Below are positions 51,537-61,925 of a stretch of 64,000 nucleotides of DNA, piece by piece. Below the pieces are notes generated by a model. The model was given only the letters and a program-made list of their open reading frames with translations, had not been told where the DNA came from and made no database searches. The position numbers and the translations under genes were made by a program. The first letter of the stretch is position 1; each line of letters opens with the position of its first letter. The stretch comes from Escarpia spicata (lineage: Eukaryota > Annelida > Polychaeta > Sabellida > Siboglinidae), in contig OZ023206.1 in assembly GCA_963995525.1 (NCBI GenBank), positions 72,142,490 through 72,206,489 of the forward strand. Reading direction: 5' to 3'.

Positions 51537-51707
51537 TTAATCCGCCTCTTTTTCTGCGTTAACACGAGCCATCAACGCGGCGTCTTTCCTCTCACTATCC
51601 GTCACCGAACGATCGAGCAGTGTTTGTACGAACACGGCAACTTCGGCGTACCTCGCACGCATCCGTTCATTATTGGCTAACATTTCCAGCAGAATTCGCC
51701 GCACCTC
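51537..51707 (-). CDS. early-region alternative 3' exon B (56 codons)
   Basis: Follows an acceptor with a good pyrimidine tract (TTGTATGTTGTGTCTACAG, minus strand) and opens with GAG in phase 0. 56 residues to TAA, forming one charged amphipathic helix (RRILLEMLANNERMRARYAE). The frame also has an ATG at 51740, upstream of the acceptor, but a TATATAAA (51750-51743) sits only a few bases before it, so a transcript from there would start inside the frame. The exon reading is therefore preferred. Confidence 0.5.
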   Translation of the reverse strand, partial: EVRRILLEMLANNERMRARYAEVAVFVQTLLDRSVTDSERKDAALMARVNAEKEAD

Positions 51708-51780
51708 CTGTAGACACAACATACAACAAATAAATGTCATGTTTTATATAGGCTGAGCGCCGTTCTATTTCGTAGCTCCA

Positions 51781-51912
51781 CTAGTAGGCTCTCTTTGCTT
51801 CGTAAGCTGAACACCAGGCCATTACGTAATTTTCCACTATCTCGTCTAGTAAGCGCGCAGCTTCGTCACTGGTCGGTTTACTAGTTAGCAACGCCGTCAC
51901 CAGCGGGGCCTC
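51781..51912 (-). CDS. early-region alternative 3' exon A (43 codons)
   Basis: Too short to be noticed as a gene, but it opens with GAG just after TTTCTTGTGTTATAG (AG at 51914-51913) in phase 0 and ends at TAG 51781-51783. The encoded helix contains DEAARLLDEIVENY and a Trp-Cys pair. The acceptor lies about 20 bp after the stop of the OB-fold protein. It has no start codon of its own before the acceptor, so splicing is required. Confidence 0.5.
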   Translation of the reverse strand, partial: EAPLVTALLTSKPTSDEAARLLDEIVENYVMAWCSAYEAKRAY

Positions 51913-51931
51913 CTATAACACAAGAAACCCA

Positions 51932-52705
51932 TTACTCATCAACGGCTCTCCTCAGTGTGCGCACCGTATACGACGGCTCACCTTCCCAGGTCGTCTTACG
52001 AACACTGAGCTCCACTTTAGTACCGGCCAACTCAAGTACAGTATCGCGAAGTTCCTCCTCGTTTAACTCCACCAAGTAATCAGCCCGGTACTCAACCAGC
52101 TTTGCCATTTGCGTGTCAAACAACGTCAGCCACATTTCATCTTCTTCGTCATCTCCATCTCGAATCATGACACGCAAAGCAAAGTAATTTTTTACCATAT
52201 CAGGTTCCCCGTGGGTTCGACATAACATCACGCCGTCTGTGTTTTGATACAGCTTGCGTCGACATTGGGAACATCCCCTGTACGTGCATTTATCACGATA
52301 ACTCACAGCCTCAATGTATGCCGAAGTCTTAAGCTTATACACACCGTTCTTAGAGCAGGCCAGTTCCCTTACACTCACCAAGGTAGCCTGTGATGACGTT
52401 GCAGTGCTGCATTCTCGCTCAAGCGAGGCACGTCTAGGCGGCGGTGCCTCCAACGCCGCTTCTTCAGCCCCTCGTTTACGCCCAAGCGAGGACGCTATAA
52501 CCAACACGGGTCTCTTAGCAGCCGGTGTGGTCACTTCCGCAGGCGGTTGTTGTTGACTACCGCTCGCCTTACACGCTTGTTTGCGCATCGCCTTCATCTT
52601 TTTCAACGGTGTCGTCGTCTCGCTATGATCGGCCATTCTCGCGGTGGAAGAACTTCTACGGCTGTTGCTGCTGAAATCAGTCAGACCACTTGCATTATAC
52701 CGCAT
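51932..52705 (-). CDS. RPA70-C-like OB-fold single-stranded DNA-binding protein
   Basis: 257 residues from the ATG at 52705, or 234 from the ATG at 52636, which has a better context (GAGAATGG) and is the more likely start given the TATA box. Residues 24-100 are basic and low-complexity with nuclear-signal-like KRPVLVIASSLGRKRG. Residues about 110-255 resemble the RPA1 C-terminal DNA-binding domain: YKLKTSAYIEAVSYRDKC, a zinc ribbon C-x4-C-x2-C ... C-x2-H (142-171), then F-x-L-R-V-M-I-R-D, W-L-T-L-F-D and a final V-R-T-L-R-R strand. In the host, this fold coats single-stranded DNA during replication. The first 109 codons form a possible shared exon, see the donor at 52377. Confidence 0.75.
   Translation of the reverse strand: MRYNASGLTDFSSNSRRSSSTARMADHSETTTPLKKMKAMRKQACKASGSQQQPPAEVTTPAAKRPVLVIASSLGRKRGAEEAALEAPPPRRASLERECSTATSSQATLVSVRELACSKNGVYKLKTSAYIEAVSYRDKCTYRGCSQCRRKLYQNTDGVMLCRTHGEPDMVKNYFALRVMIRDGDDEEDEMWLTLFDTQMAKLVEYRADYLVELNEEELRDTVLELAGTKVELSVRKTTWEGEPSYTVRTLRRAVDE
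52377..52378 (-). promoter_or_regulatory. candidate splice donor inside the OB-fold gene
   Basis: Minus strand reads CTACCTTG|GTGAGTGTAAG, a close match to the donor consensus. It falls exactly after codon 109 (Leu), phase 0, just before the OB fold begins. All three downstream acceptors open phase-0 frames. This is a prediction from sequence only. Confidence 0.55.
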
Positions 52706-53332
52706 ACAAAATTTTCCACCGCTTTATATAAGCAACATACGGCGCATGCGTACTTAACGCATACCCCCTAATCGACGTTTCTATTACAACGCATAACCGC
52801 CTAGTATCCGATGACTTTTATTTCCGGAAAAAAATCAGACGGTCATGTAGTGCGTTCGTTGACAAACGTTTATTTACAGCCAATTTTTCTACAATAACCA
52901 CACCACTTAATTCCCTACACGCCACTGATCCCACACAACGCTTAAATTCATACTTTTAACGCGTCGTTTACGTTTTGGAAAAAGCATTGTTCGCGCTTCA
53001 CATTCCTTTCACGATAAGCTACCCCATTAGCGTCACAGCTGTTTTGCGTCACCATCCGGTTTCTAGTCAGCGCCAAGAAAAAAATTACACGGTCACTTTA
53101 GTGCGTCCTGCGTTAAATGTTACTTTCACATCGAATTTCTCTATTATTAACACTCCACAACATACTTGATCCCTAACTAAGCGGACGCAACGGTTTATTT
53201 TTGCATTTAAACGTTCGTTTATTGATATTTTGATATCTTTCCTTTCACTGTTTTACGTAACTTTTGCGCATGCGCTCTTAACACATACCTAGCGTTACAC
53301 AACAACGCACCGGTCTTCGCTCATTCCTTGTC
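52706..53332. promoter_or_regulatory. divergent early control region with diverged repeats
   Basis: Lies between the minus-strand early gene and the plus-strand two-exon gene. A TATA box TATATAAA (minus, 52730-52723) serves the early gene. An about 83-bp direct repeat occurs at 52828-52910 and 53078-53160 (AAAAAAAT-AC-CACGGTCA-TAGTGCGT pattern), and a GCGCATGCG-CTTAAC-CATACC motif at 52742-52766 recurs at 53266-53290. I see no TATA box for the rightward gene. Confidence 0.55.
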
Positions 53333-53388
53333 ATGGCCACCTCCCGAGCGCTCGCTACGCCAACAACTGCCACTGCAAAAGAACAAAG
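53333..53388 (+). CDS. exon 1 of two-exon gene of unknown function
   Basis: ATG at 53333 followed by 18 codons rich in Ala and Thr, then two bases before the donor CAAAG|GTACTT at 53389. Phase 2 matches exon 2. The start has no in-frame stop before the donor. Evidence is the donor consensus plus the phase match, so moderate confidence. Confidence 0.55.
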
Positions 53389-53772
53389 GTACTTCTTATT
53401 TTCATATAACTCTTATTTCTTCATTTACATATTAAACTATAAGTTTATTTCATTACTTTTAGTGGTTATTTTCTTTTCCGATTACCCCGATTTATAATTT
53501 TCTTTAATTATTTCTTAGAGCTGTCAGTTTTTTTAAATACATTTCGTTTTCAAAACTCCCCCTTTTCATATATGACAGAGGTCATTTCTATTCACAGTTG
53601 TCATAACAAATATTCATTATCTACTACATGGCAGACGTGCTAGTTACTTTTCTGGGCGACTACTTACTATTTCATATTTTATTTACTGATATTTAATACA
53701 CGCTTTCGTTCTTTATTTATTTTCCTATACATATTTCACTTCACTTATGTTACCAAAATGCTTCATTCACAG
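53389..53772 (+). other. predicted 384-bp intron
   Basis: Begins GTACTT and ends TTCATTCACAG. AT- and T-rich, with no coding sequence seen. Confidence 0.5.
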
Positions 53773-54223
53773 AAACCACCTACGACGCCTCGTCATTCTA
53801 CCAACACGCGCATACATGGATATGACCGTCCCCCTCTGTCGAGTTACCGGTGTGGTACGACCGCCAACGCCCGACGATCTCAAGGGTTCGTTGGAAGACA
53901 CCTGGCCGGGGTTGACTGATGCCGACTGGATCAACCCTAACATAGCCAACCCGGCCACAGTCGACCTGACTCCCGTCCAGCCCGACGGAATCATGGCTTC
54001 CTTTGCCATACTCGGGACGGACGGTTCGTGGTACACGCCCCCACCTGCCGATGAATTATTCGAAAGACGTGGATTTAATGCGCCATTAACACCAATAGAT
54101 CGATCTACCGCGTTGCAACGGCATCGTGATGCAGCCCGTATGCGATCTGCGCGACTACCGCGCTTGGGACAATCCGACAGCACCCCGCCAAGTTCACGCC
54201 ACCGTCGTGATTTCCCTGAATAA
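53773..54223 (+). CDS. exon 2 of two-exon gene of unknown function
   Basis: Continues in the frame set by exon 1, for a total of 168 residues. An alternative unspliced start at 53747 would add a few residues that end at the acceptor. The protein is Pro- and Asp-rich in the middle (VVRPPTPDDLKGSLEDTWPG, DGSWYTPPPADELFERRG), with a basic, Ser/Arg-rich end. No domain recognised. The stop TAA lies inside the poly(A) signal AATAAA (54219-54224). It is the last gene before the right terminal repeat. Confidence 0.55.
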
Positions 54224-54670
54224 AACACCGTTCACATTCACTCGTTATCTATTGCCTATAAGTTCTTACCGTTGCTTACAGCTTTTAAATTATATATCCC
54301 ACTCGTTTCGTTTTGCTAGCATAAAAACATACCGTCATTCCGCATCCATTTGTCCACCGCGTAAACAATCCTCTACCTAAAAAACCAGGCCGCTGATTAT
54401 CGCCTTTAAACGCATGCATAAGCGCAGTTTCCACAACGCCAACCAGCTTATTTCAGCGTCGTACCAAAACCGGCTAACAACGTCCCAGCCGTAGATCTAT
54501 TTTCAGCCGCCCGTATCTAGGCCGACCGGCCGCGTCTCAACTTTCACCACTACCGCGATATCCAGGGTACAGCGGCTAATCTCGCTCACACTGGGTTTAG
54601 TGCACGGTGGTTTTACCGTAACCACGGTGGATTTAACATAACCACATTGGTTTCTGCTATATCCCCGTAT
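54224..54670. other. single-copy region before the right terminal repeat
   Basis: No gene. Near 54605-54650 GGTGGTTTTACCGTAACCAC and GGTGGATTTAACATAACC resemble the iterated motif upstream of the polymerase, in the same G-rich style. Confidence 0.45.
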
Positions 54671-55021
54671 CGTAACTAGGGACGCTGTTATTATATATTT
54701 CGCTAGATGGCGTTATCACGTAACTAGGGACGCTGTTATTATTCGCTAGATGGCGTTATCACGTAACTAGGGACGCCGTAACTAAGGACGCCGTAACTAG
54801 GACGTTGTTATTAACCACTAGAGGGCGCTTTTCATTCACAAAAGTGACAGGCCATCAATCACGTTTTTTATAACTAGGTTCCCGATTCCACTCAGGTTAC
54901 CAAAAAGCCTTTGATCTTTTTTTTATAAGTAGGTTCCCGATTTTGAAATTGACGTTTTTTATGCACGTACCTAGATACAAAAGGGGGCGTGGTTTCGTGT
55001 GTGTGTATCCTCCATACTACT
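54671..55021 (-). repeat. right terminal inverted repeat
   Basis: Longer than the left one because the inner module (CGTAACTAGGGACGCTGTTA ... CGCTAGATGGCGTTATCA) is iterated about three times here. The outermost 200 bp mirror the left end, ending CT-3'. Confidence 0.9.
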
Positions 55022-55027
55022 GTTACA
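55022..55027. repeat. target site duplication, right
   Basis: GTTACA, same as 26497-26502. Confidence 0.9.
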
Positions 55028-55904
55028 TTCATTTATGAACTTGAGAAATGTGAGTTTTACACATTGTAAAATGTTCTTCAAACTATGAATGTATAAAACT
55101 AGAATGTATTCACCAGTATTTAACAGTAAAATTACATAGCAGATTGCATAAAAAATCCGCAGTATAGTGAATCAATGGAATAGTTTTATCGGCAGTTTTA
55201 AAACAAATTATTGATGTCTCTTGTTCGTCATGGTTTGTTTAAACCCGATCTTAAAGCAACAAAACTAGCCACAAACACATATCATTATTGCATTCTTGCC
55301 ACTTAATGTCTACCTCTCGAGAGTGGCTCACCAAGAGAGGAACACATTAACATGTACACACAATCACACGCACGCACGAGGGTACGCACGCCCCCACCCC
55401 CTCACACACACCCGCCAACCCACTGGCACACTCACCCACCAGTCCACACACGCACACACACACCCTGCTATCCTCCCACCAGCCACCCACCAATGCTTTC
55501 ACGAATCTATGCCACGGGCATTATCTGATTTATTCCCCATTGACTTCGACCACCGCTCGTTCCTCTGTCGGTTGGCATTAGACGACAAATATCAATTTGT
55601 TTCACCGCCTCTGTGCCTCGGTGTCTTTGAACAACGACTTTGTATTCCAATGACACAGTTGAAGAAGCCGGCGTCTTGTGTACAGTATAACCACGACAAC
55701 GGTCACAGTTCGCCGAACACAACGCGGCAATATTACACTAATTGCATGTCAGAAAATCAAAGAACTAACAACTATCCATGCTGTAATTATGATGTAGCGC
55801 TGGTTCATTGATGTTCACAGTGAATCTTGATGTAAAATAAAAGTATATACGTGCTAGCATAACACTTAAATTACTGTCAGTGATAACGTGACAACATCAC
55901 AAAT
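55028..55904. other. flank with CA/CCA-rich microsatellite, no gene
   Basis: An imperfect CAC-rich tract lies at about 55345-55480. The long frame across it is low-complexity and has no domain. Confidence 0.5.
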
Positions 55905-57360
55905 TATATAGACGCACTGGAAATGATGAAGACTACAACATATATAAAGACGCACTTAACCAAGCTACAACTGAAATCAGAAATTCAAAGAGAAGTTATG
56001 AACAAAAAATAGCTTGCAGTATAAAACATGACAGCAAGAATTTTTATGTATATGATGGGAGCAAACAGAAAGTTCAGGATAACGCCGATCCTCTAGAAGG
56101 TAGTGCTGGAAATACACTATCAGAGAGATTCTTAATGGAAGAAGACCGGAATGAGTATATGAGTTCAATGGGGCGGAATCACACTATTTAGGACAGTTAA
56201 TTGTAACCCCGGAAATTATAGCTAAGAAAATAAAGGCAATGAAGGATAATAAATCACCTGGAGAGGATGAGATTCCACCCAAGCTATTATTGGAAATTTT
56301 ATAGCAAATTAGCATACCGCTTGCAACAGTTTTAAACTTGTCATTAAACGTGGGAGTGGTTCTTTAGAATGGAAAGAAGCAAACATTATACCGTTATTTA
56401 AAAAGGGTTCGAGAAACAAGTCGGGGAACTACAGACCAGTGAGTTTAACATCGGTGATTTGCCAATTATTAGAAAGACTAATTAAAGATAATATGGTGGA
56501 TATTATTGTTAAACATAACTTGATAAACCCATCTCAACATGGGTTTCCAAAAAGCGAGGTCATGCTTAACAAATATGTTATGTTTATGCACTAAGTGGGT
56601 AGACGAGAGATCACCAGTAGATGTTATCTACTTAGATTTTCAGAAAGCTTATAACAAAGTGTCACATCAAAGGTTACTGCTTAAACTAAAGGCACATGGC
56701 ATAGGTGATGGTATAATTAACTGGATAGGAAAATTGATTGATTGACAGAAGACAAGGTTGATGTGGAGACTTCAAATTGGAAATCGGTTTTGAGTGGGGT
56801 ACCACAGGGATCAGTACTTTGACCTATATTATTCTTAATATATATAAACGATTTGGAAGATGATATAACAAGCAAGATGTTGACATTTGAATGATACAAA
56901 AGTGATTATAAGTATTAAACGTGATGGAGATAAACAGAATTTACAAGATGATCTAGATAGGTTGATCAAATGGTCTGAAAAATGGCAGGTGTTGTTAAAT
57001 TTGGGAAATGTAAATGTCTCGACACAGGACATGGGAACGAAGATGTACAATATACAATGGGAGTACTGTACTAAGTACAACTCTAAAAGAAAAGGACTTG
57101 AGGTTAATAATTAATGCTGATATGAAGGTTTCAGAGCAGTGCGGAACTGCAGCTTCAATGGACAATCAAATCCTTGGATTAATTAGGCGAAACCTAGCGT
57201 ATAAGGTAAAATAACTAATAATACCGCTGTACAAACAATAGCTAGGCCTCATTTAGAATATTGTATAGAAGCGTGGAGGCCATATCACAAGAAAGACGTA
57301 GATATGCTAAAAAGAGTACAGAGGAGAGAAACTAAAATGATACCAAAACTGTGGGATCTT
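55905..57360 (+). pseudogene. CR1/Jockey-like LINE remnant
   Basis: Begins with the pre-RT linker (YKDALNQATTEI-type frame near 55920), then a NYRPVSLTSVICQ block near 56430, the GFQKARSCL and DVIYLDFQKAYNKVSHQRLLLKLKAHGIG blocks (56539-56745), a GVPQGSV-like block near 56795, and the region after YADD (LIKWSEKWQVL, 56960-57000). Many stops and frameshifts; it lacks both ends. Confidence 0.8.
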
Positions 57361-58516
57361 AGTTATTTGCATTTTATTTCGTGGCATTCTTTCAATGTTA
57401 TCTGTTGATAACTATACTACCCTAATGTATGTTCTGACATCACCAAATTGTAAGCCTAATTGTTAGAATTACGGACATTACAACTGCAGATCACATAGTT
57501 GCGTCGAGAGACTAAACTGGCATTGCCATCATATTCCCAGATAAAATAAAAAGATAACATGGATATCATATAATTAAACAAACGACTAAATTTATATTGT
57601 TGACATTATTTGCATATAAACTAACGATATGTGCATCAAGAAATTAAGTATTAAAACCAAGTAATGATAATAATGATGCTGTTAATATTGGCATATTCAT
57701 GTCTGAAAATAAATAAGGTCACAAAATTTACTATTACTCTGATCGTGTGTCAAACAAGACAAAATAAAAACAACAAAAACGACTTCGTCATCATAAAACT
57801 CATCGCTAACCAATGTACGTGGATAGACAGCACATATTATAATAAAAAGGTATTCCTCTGCAAATGATAGGCATCTATAGTTGAAATATCCTGTATTGGA
57901 AATGTCACAAAAATAGCAAACAATATATATGCTCTTATTTGTCCTAAAACGCATCATCGTCATGGCCTGATCTGTTCACCTGCGTCGCCAACAAATATAA
58001 ATTACCCTATACCAACCGAAAGACTCGACTGCCAGGGTGAGCCAGGCGTTGTACCATTGAGAATTTCCTGACTACAATATCATACCCAACAAACTGAGCC
58101 ACTTCCTGGACGGGCCTCCCGCATCAGTCTTCTGATGCTCACAGTATTGTCACAATCAGAATTAAAGTTCAAAGCTTCTGATAAAGTAGCCGAAATCTGT
58201 AATCGCATATTTCAGACAATCCGATTTGTTGGGTGAAGAGCTGCTAAATCCCTGAAAGTTTTATGGTGTTTAACATTGTCAAATCGGATGCGAGTGTCAT
58301 ATGTGTGATATGTGAAAATATTTCTTTAGGGAATAGTGGCGGATTGCTCATTAGATCATCATCATCATCATCATCTCTGTTTAAAGTTTCGCTGCAAGTA
58401 ATTTCAACAACTTCGTGACTTGGTCTAGTCCTGTCATCGTCACCATTATCTAAGTCCGGTAAATCGTCGATCTTTGATTTATTGTCAACTGATCTATCTT
58501 CATTATGTTCTTTTCC
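57361..58516. other. no gene recognised
   Basis: AT-rich, with a short ATC run near 58358-58375. Nothing else identified. Confidence 0.4.
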
Positions 58517-59150
58517 ACTAATCCTCCTCCACTGTCCTCGTCCCCACTGTCTACTAACTCTCCTCCTCTGTCTTCGTCATCACTGTCTACTAACCCTCCT
58601 CCACTGTCCTCGTCATCACTGTCTACTAACGCTCCTCCAGTATCCTCGTCATCACTGTCAACTAACCCTCCTCCACTGTCCTCATCATCACTGTCTACTA
58701 AAGCTCCGCCTCTGTCCTCGTCATCACCGTCAAATAACCCTCCTCCTCTATCCTCGTCATCACTGTCTACTAACCCCCCTCCTCTGTCATCGTCATCACT
58801 GTTTACCAACCCTCCTCGTCTGTCCTTGTCATCAATGTCTATTAACCCTCCTCTGTCCTCATCATCACTGTCTACTAACCCTCCTCCTCTGTCCTCGTCA
58901 TCACTGTCTACTAACCCTCCTCCTATGTACTCGTCATCACTGTTTACTAACCCTCCTCCTCTGTCCTCGTCATCACGCTCTACTGACCTTCCTCCACTAT
59001 CCTCATCCCCACTGTCTACCAACCCTCCTCCACTGTCTTCGTCATCACTGTCTACTAACCCTCCTCCTCTGTCCTCGTCATTACTGTCTACTAACCCTCC
59101 TCCTCTGTCCTCGTCCTCACTGTCTACTAACCCTCCTCCTCCGTCCTAGT
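58517..59150. repeat. 36-bp minisatellite, about 17 copies
   Basis: Unit CTGTCTACTAACCCTCCTCC plus 16 bases. As the unit is a multiple of three, open frames appear on both strands (on minus: an acidic 12-residue repeat of the LVDSDDEDRGGG type). These are not convincing genes. Confidence 0.9.
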
Positions 59151-60685
59151 CATCGTTGTCAGCTAATCACCCTCCCCTGCCCTCGTCCTCACTGTCAACT
59201 AATCACCTGCCATCGTTACTGTCAGCTGTCAGCTAACTGTATTGCATCTTCTTCACGGTCGTCCCCGCTGTCAATCAAAGCTCTTCCACTGCCATCGTGT
59301 TCATTATATTGTTCATCGTTACGGTCCTTACTACCCGCTCTCGTCTGAGCCCCCAACGCTGAGATGGTGTTCACCCCGTCCTTCTCCAAGGTGGGCGAGA
59401 TACAGTGTAGGAGTATGCTCGTCATATCTGCCAGGCGTGGACATTTTAGAAGGAGCAGCAGATCCCAATGACGACAAAACTATAAACTGTACATTGAAAA
59501 TCACAGTGCATCTCTAAAGGGTAATAATTTGTTGATGGTCTCCATAAGTACCGTCTTGGGCCACCTTTTAGAGATATGACATTAAATCCTGATTATCCAA
59601 GAAGTTAGTTAGTGATGAACCATCCATGAGGTGTGGCTACTGCTCAATGTTCCTGACGATCTATGCACGTAAAGTGCGTCCATATCTCAAAATCCCGACG
59701 TGACTGAGCTGGTCGGCTGTTGCCTAAAACTAGCAATTTCCATTCGGTTCTGGTTGTACCGTACACTGAAGTCATGACGATCAAGCCAGTCCATTATGAG
59801 TATGTAGTAAGTGTCACGATGTAATTGACGCATGGTTCGACGCCTCTTCTCTCGATATCTGGTCAAACTTGTATTGTCGCTAACAAACTTCCATTTGCGT
59901 TCCTTCTGCCTCAAATACAATTTTTATATTATATATTTCTGCTAAGCATAACAACCAATAAAGTAGTTTACCACGGAAATTTGAGTATATTTAATGTAAT
60001 AGTCGAATCCTTTCATAAAGCAACGGCGCCGAAACGACCAATATTCGCCCGTACATGTCGCGTTGGCAACAATACCACTTCGGCTCGGAATTGTCCCACC
60101 GAAGCCACGAACGTTTGCTGCCTAACCGAAGCGGTAAGGCAATCGAAGCTTCATAAGTGCAAAAACGAAAAACGAGTGGCGCTGCAGTCGTATTTCGTTT
60201 TCCGTTCTGATGCAGTGAAAATAAAAACGGTTTGTTTTATCGTTATTTTTTCTAACATGTATTAGAAATATCGCGAATAGTAGATTGTATTCGGTTTTCG
60301 TTTTTCTACTTTAAATATGAAAACAAAAAAACGAACATTGTTTTTTTTTTCCTTTTTCGTTCGCAATTTTCAAAACGAAAATAGAAAAGACGGTATATAC
60401 GCGGACTTAGATGTCCGCATTTACCCGTGACATGCGACCATACATGTTAGGGCTATGCATGCACCTAGAATCTAGCCCGAGCACGGTCGGCACCTAACAG
60501 TTAGATACAAGATACAGCTCCGCAACAGCAGTTCATGCCCGACCCGATCCGACAGCTTAATTTAAAGCCCTGGCCGTGTCCAAGTATAATATGATTAAAA
60601 CATATTCATCAAAACTATGACTGGCGAAATGGACGAAAGGGACGAAATGGACTAAGAAATCACAAGTCCACACGACATTTCTATG
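59151..60685. other. no gene recognised
   Basis: Contains T-rich and CGTTTTCGTTTTT-like low-complexity stretches near 60235-60380. No supported coding sequence. Confidence 0.4.
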
Positions 60686-60855
60686 TTATTACATTATCGG
60701 TCAAAATTATTACATTATCGGGCAGAAGCATTTTATTACATTATCAATGAAAAATTATTACAGTATCGGGCAGGATGTTTATTACGTTATTGGTTGATTT
60801 TATTACAGTATCAAGCACTTATTGCATTATCAGTCGATTAGTACAGTATCGGTTG
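60686..60855. repeat. short TATTACATTATCGG iterations
   Basis: About ten irregular copies of ATTACAKTATCRG with 3-12 bp spacers. Confidence 0.75.
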
Positions 60856-61849
60856 TAACACCGTCATCCAAACGGCTGGGGCCAAGGGTAAGACAGACAC
60901 CTACAAGTTGCTGATAGTCGTAGGCGCCAGCAAGTTTGCGTCGAAACTCGTCAAGCATTCAAATGGTATTATCGAGCCAAGTAAGGTAAGTGCATAATGG
61001 ATTAAAAGTGGATATACGTGATGAGTTTTGTGTAATATCCGCGTGCTACTGGTCTTTCTTCTTCGTCTTCAACGCGACAAATCAGTCGAGTAAGTCGTGG
61101 GGCCCACAGTGGGAGCAAAGGTTTCAATGAACCTAATTTGTTCTAGGGCTACCGGTTTGCTTATGTCCTCCATTTAAAGTGGTTGTACGCTGGGATATTT
61201 GCACCCGTATCTATATGACATTGATTCAGTCCGGAGTCCCATCCAGTGGTGTCTCTTAAAGTCGAGATTTTAGTTGATGTAATACTACACGTTTTACAAA
61301 CTGGATTGTCAATAGTTGAAAGATTACGTTTACGTTGCCGTGCAAGTTGTGATTTGCTAACAATTGTTGACTTTGTTGGTCGCCGCTGTGATTGGAATAC
61401 AAGCAAGCGTTCTTGCAAGGGAAATATAGTCGACACGGCGGCAGATGTATCTAAGTTGGCTGAGGCGTGGCTGTAGGAAAAACATACTGCTGAAATTAAT
61501 AACCTATATGCTCCGGAATATTCATTTACCGGAGTTGGAAGACGATACAAGACAAGACGTTGCCTTGGTCATCAGATTGAACTTGATTTGCTAATGCACA
61601 CCGAAGAACATTTAATATTATTAATATCATTGTTGGTAGAGTTCTATTGTCAGGACATTTACGCTAACGGAAGTTTAGAGATTGAGATTCCAGCTCCGTG
61701 AGTCCACTTACAGATTACACATTTCCTTTTGTGGGATCGCTTACCTCCCCGACGTAGAAACCGGGTAGACGGAGCCAATAGCTTGTAGTGTCTTTTTCAA
61801 AAGAAACGGCCAAAATGAGTAGAACGAAATTGCTTAAACGTGTTGAAAT
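60856..61849. other. no gene recognised
   Basis: Two overlapping frames on opposite strands near 61160-61550, neither with a recognisable domain. They are left unassigned. Confidence 0.35.
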
Positions 61850-61925
61850 GACGGTCGTTAGTAGGATTCGAACCCCGGTCCCGTCGACCGACAATCCTGC
61901 GCTCTACCGATCGACCACCATTCCA
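61850..61925 (-). repeat. tRNA-derived sequence (SINE head or tRNA pseudogene)
   Basis: On the minus strand, an A-box-like GATCGGTAGAGCGC (61913-61900) is followed by a B-box GGTTCGAATCC (61874-61864), with the spacing of a tRNA gene. The acceptor and T stems do not pair well by eye, so a tRNA-derived SINE or decayed tRNA is more likely than a working tRNA. Confidence 0.55.

Larger units (their letters stand above)
26503..55021. mobile_element. Polinton/Maverick (adintovirus-like), complete with internal duplication
   Basis: Both ends read AGTAGTATGGAGGATACACA inward and are flanked by the same 6-bp repeat. The interior encodes integrase, packaging ATPase, protein-primed DNA polymerase, adenain-like protease and two capsid proteins, which together define Polintons. 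The length is 28,519 bp because 12,011 bp are present twice; without the second block it would be 16,508 bp. The body is CpG-rich, in contrast to the flanks. The long frames are intact apart from a TAG in the pVI-like gene, which suggests a young insertion. Left to right: terminal repeat, duplicated core twice, single-copy early region, terminal repeat. Confidence 0.95.

Noticed and set aside
51305..51565. 86-codon minus-strand frame overlapping exon C
   Set aside because: It crosses the acceptor region in another frame and is rich in Arg and Cys without structure; exon C explains the locus better.
54671..55021. Only the outermost 40 bp as terminal repeat
   Set aside because: Similarity to the left end continues well beyond 200 bp, with iterated inner modules.
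58450..59348. Long frames on both strands
   Set aside because: They come from a 36-bp tandem repeat, so they stay open in several frames by construction.
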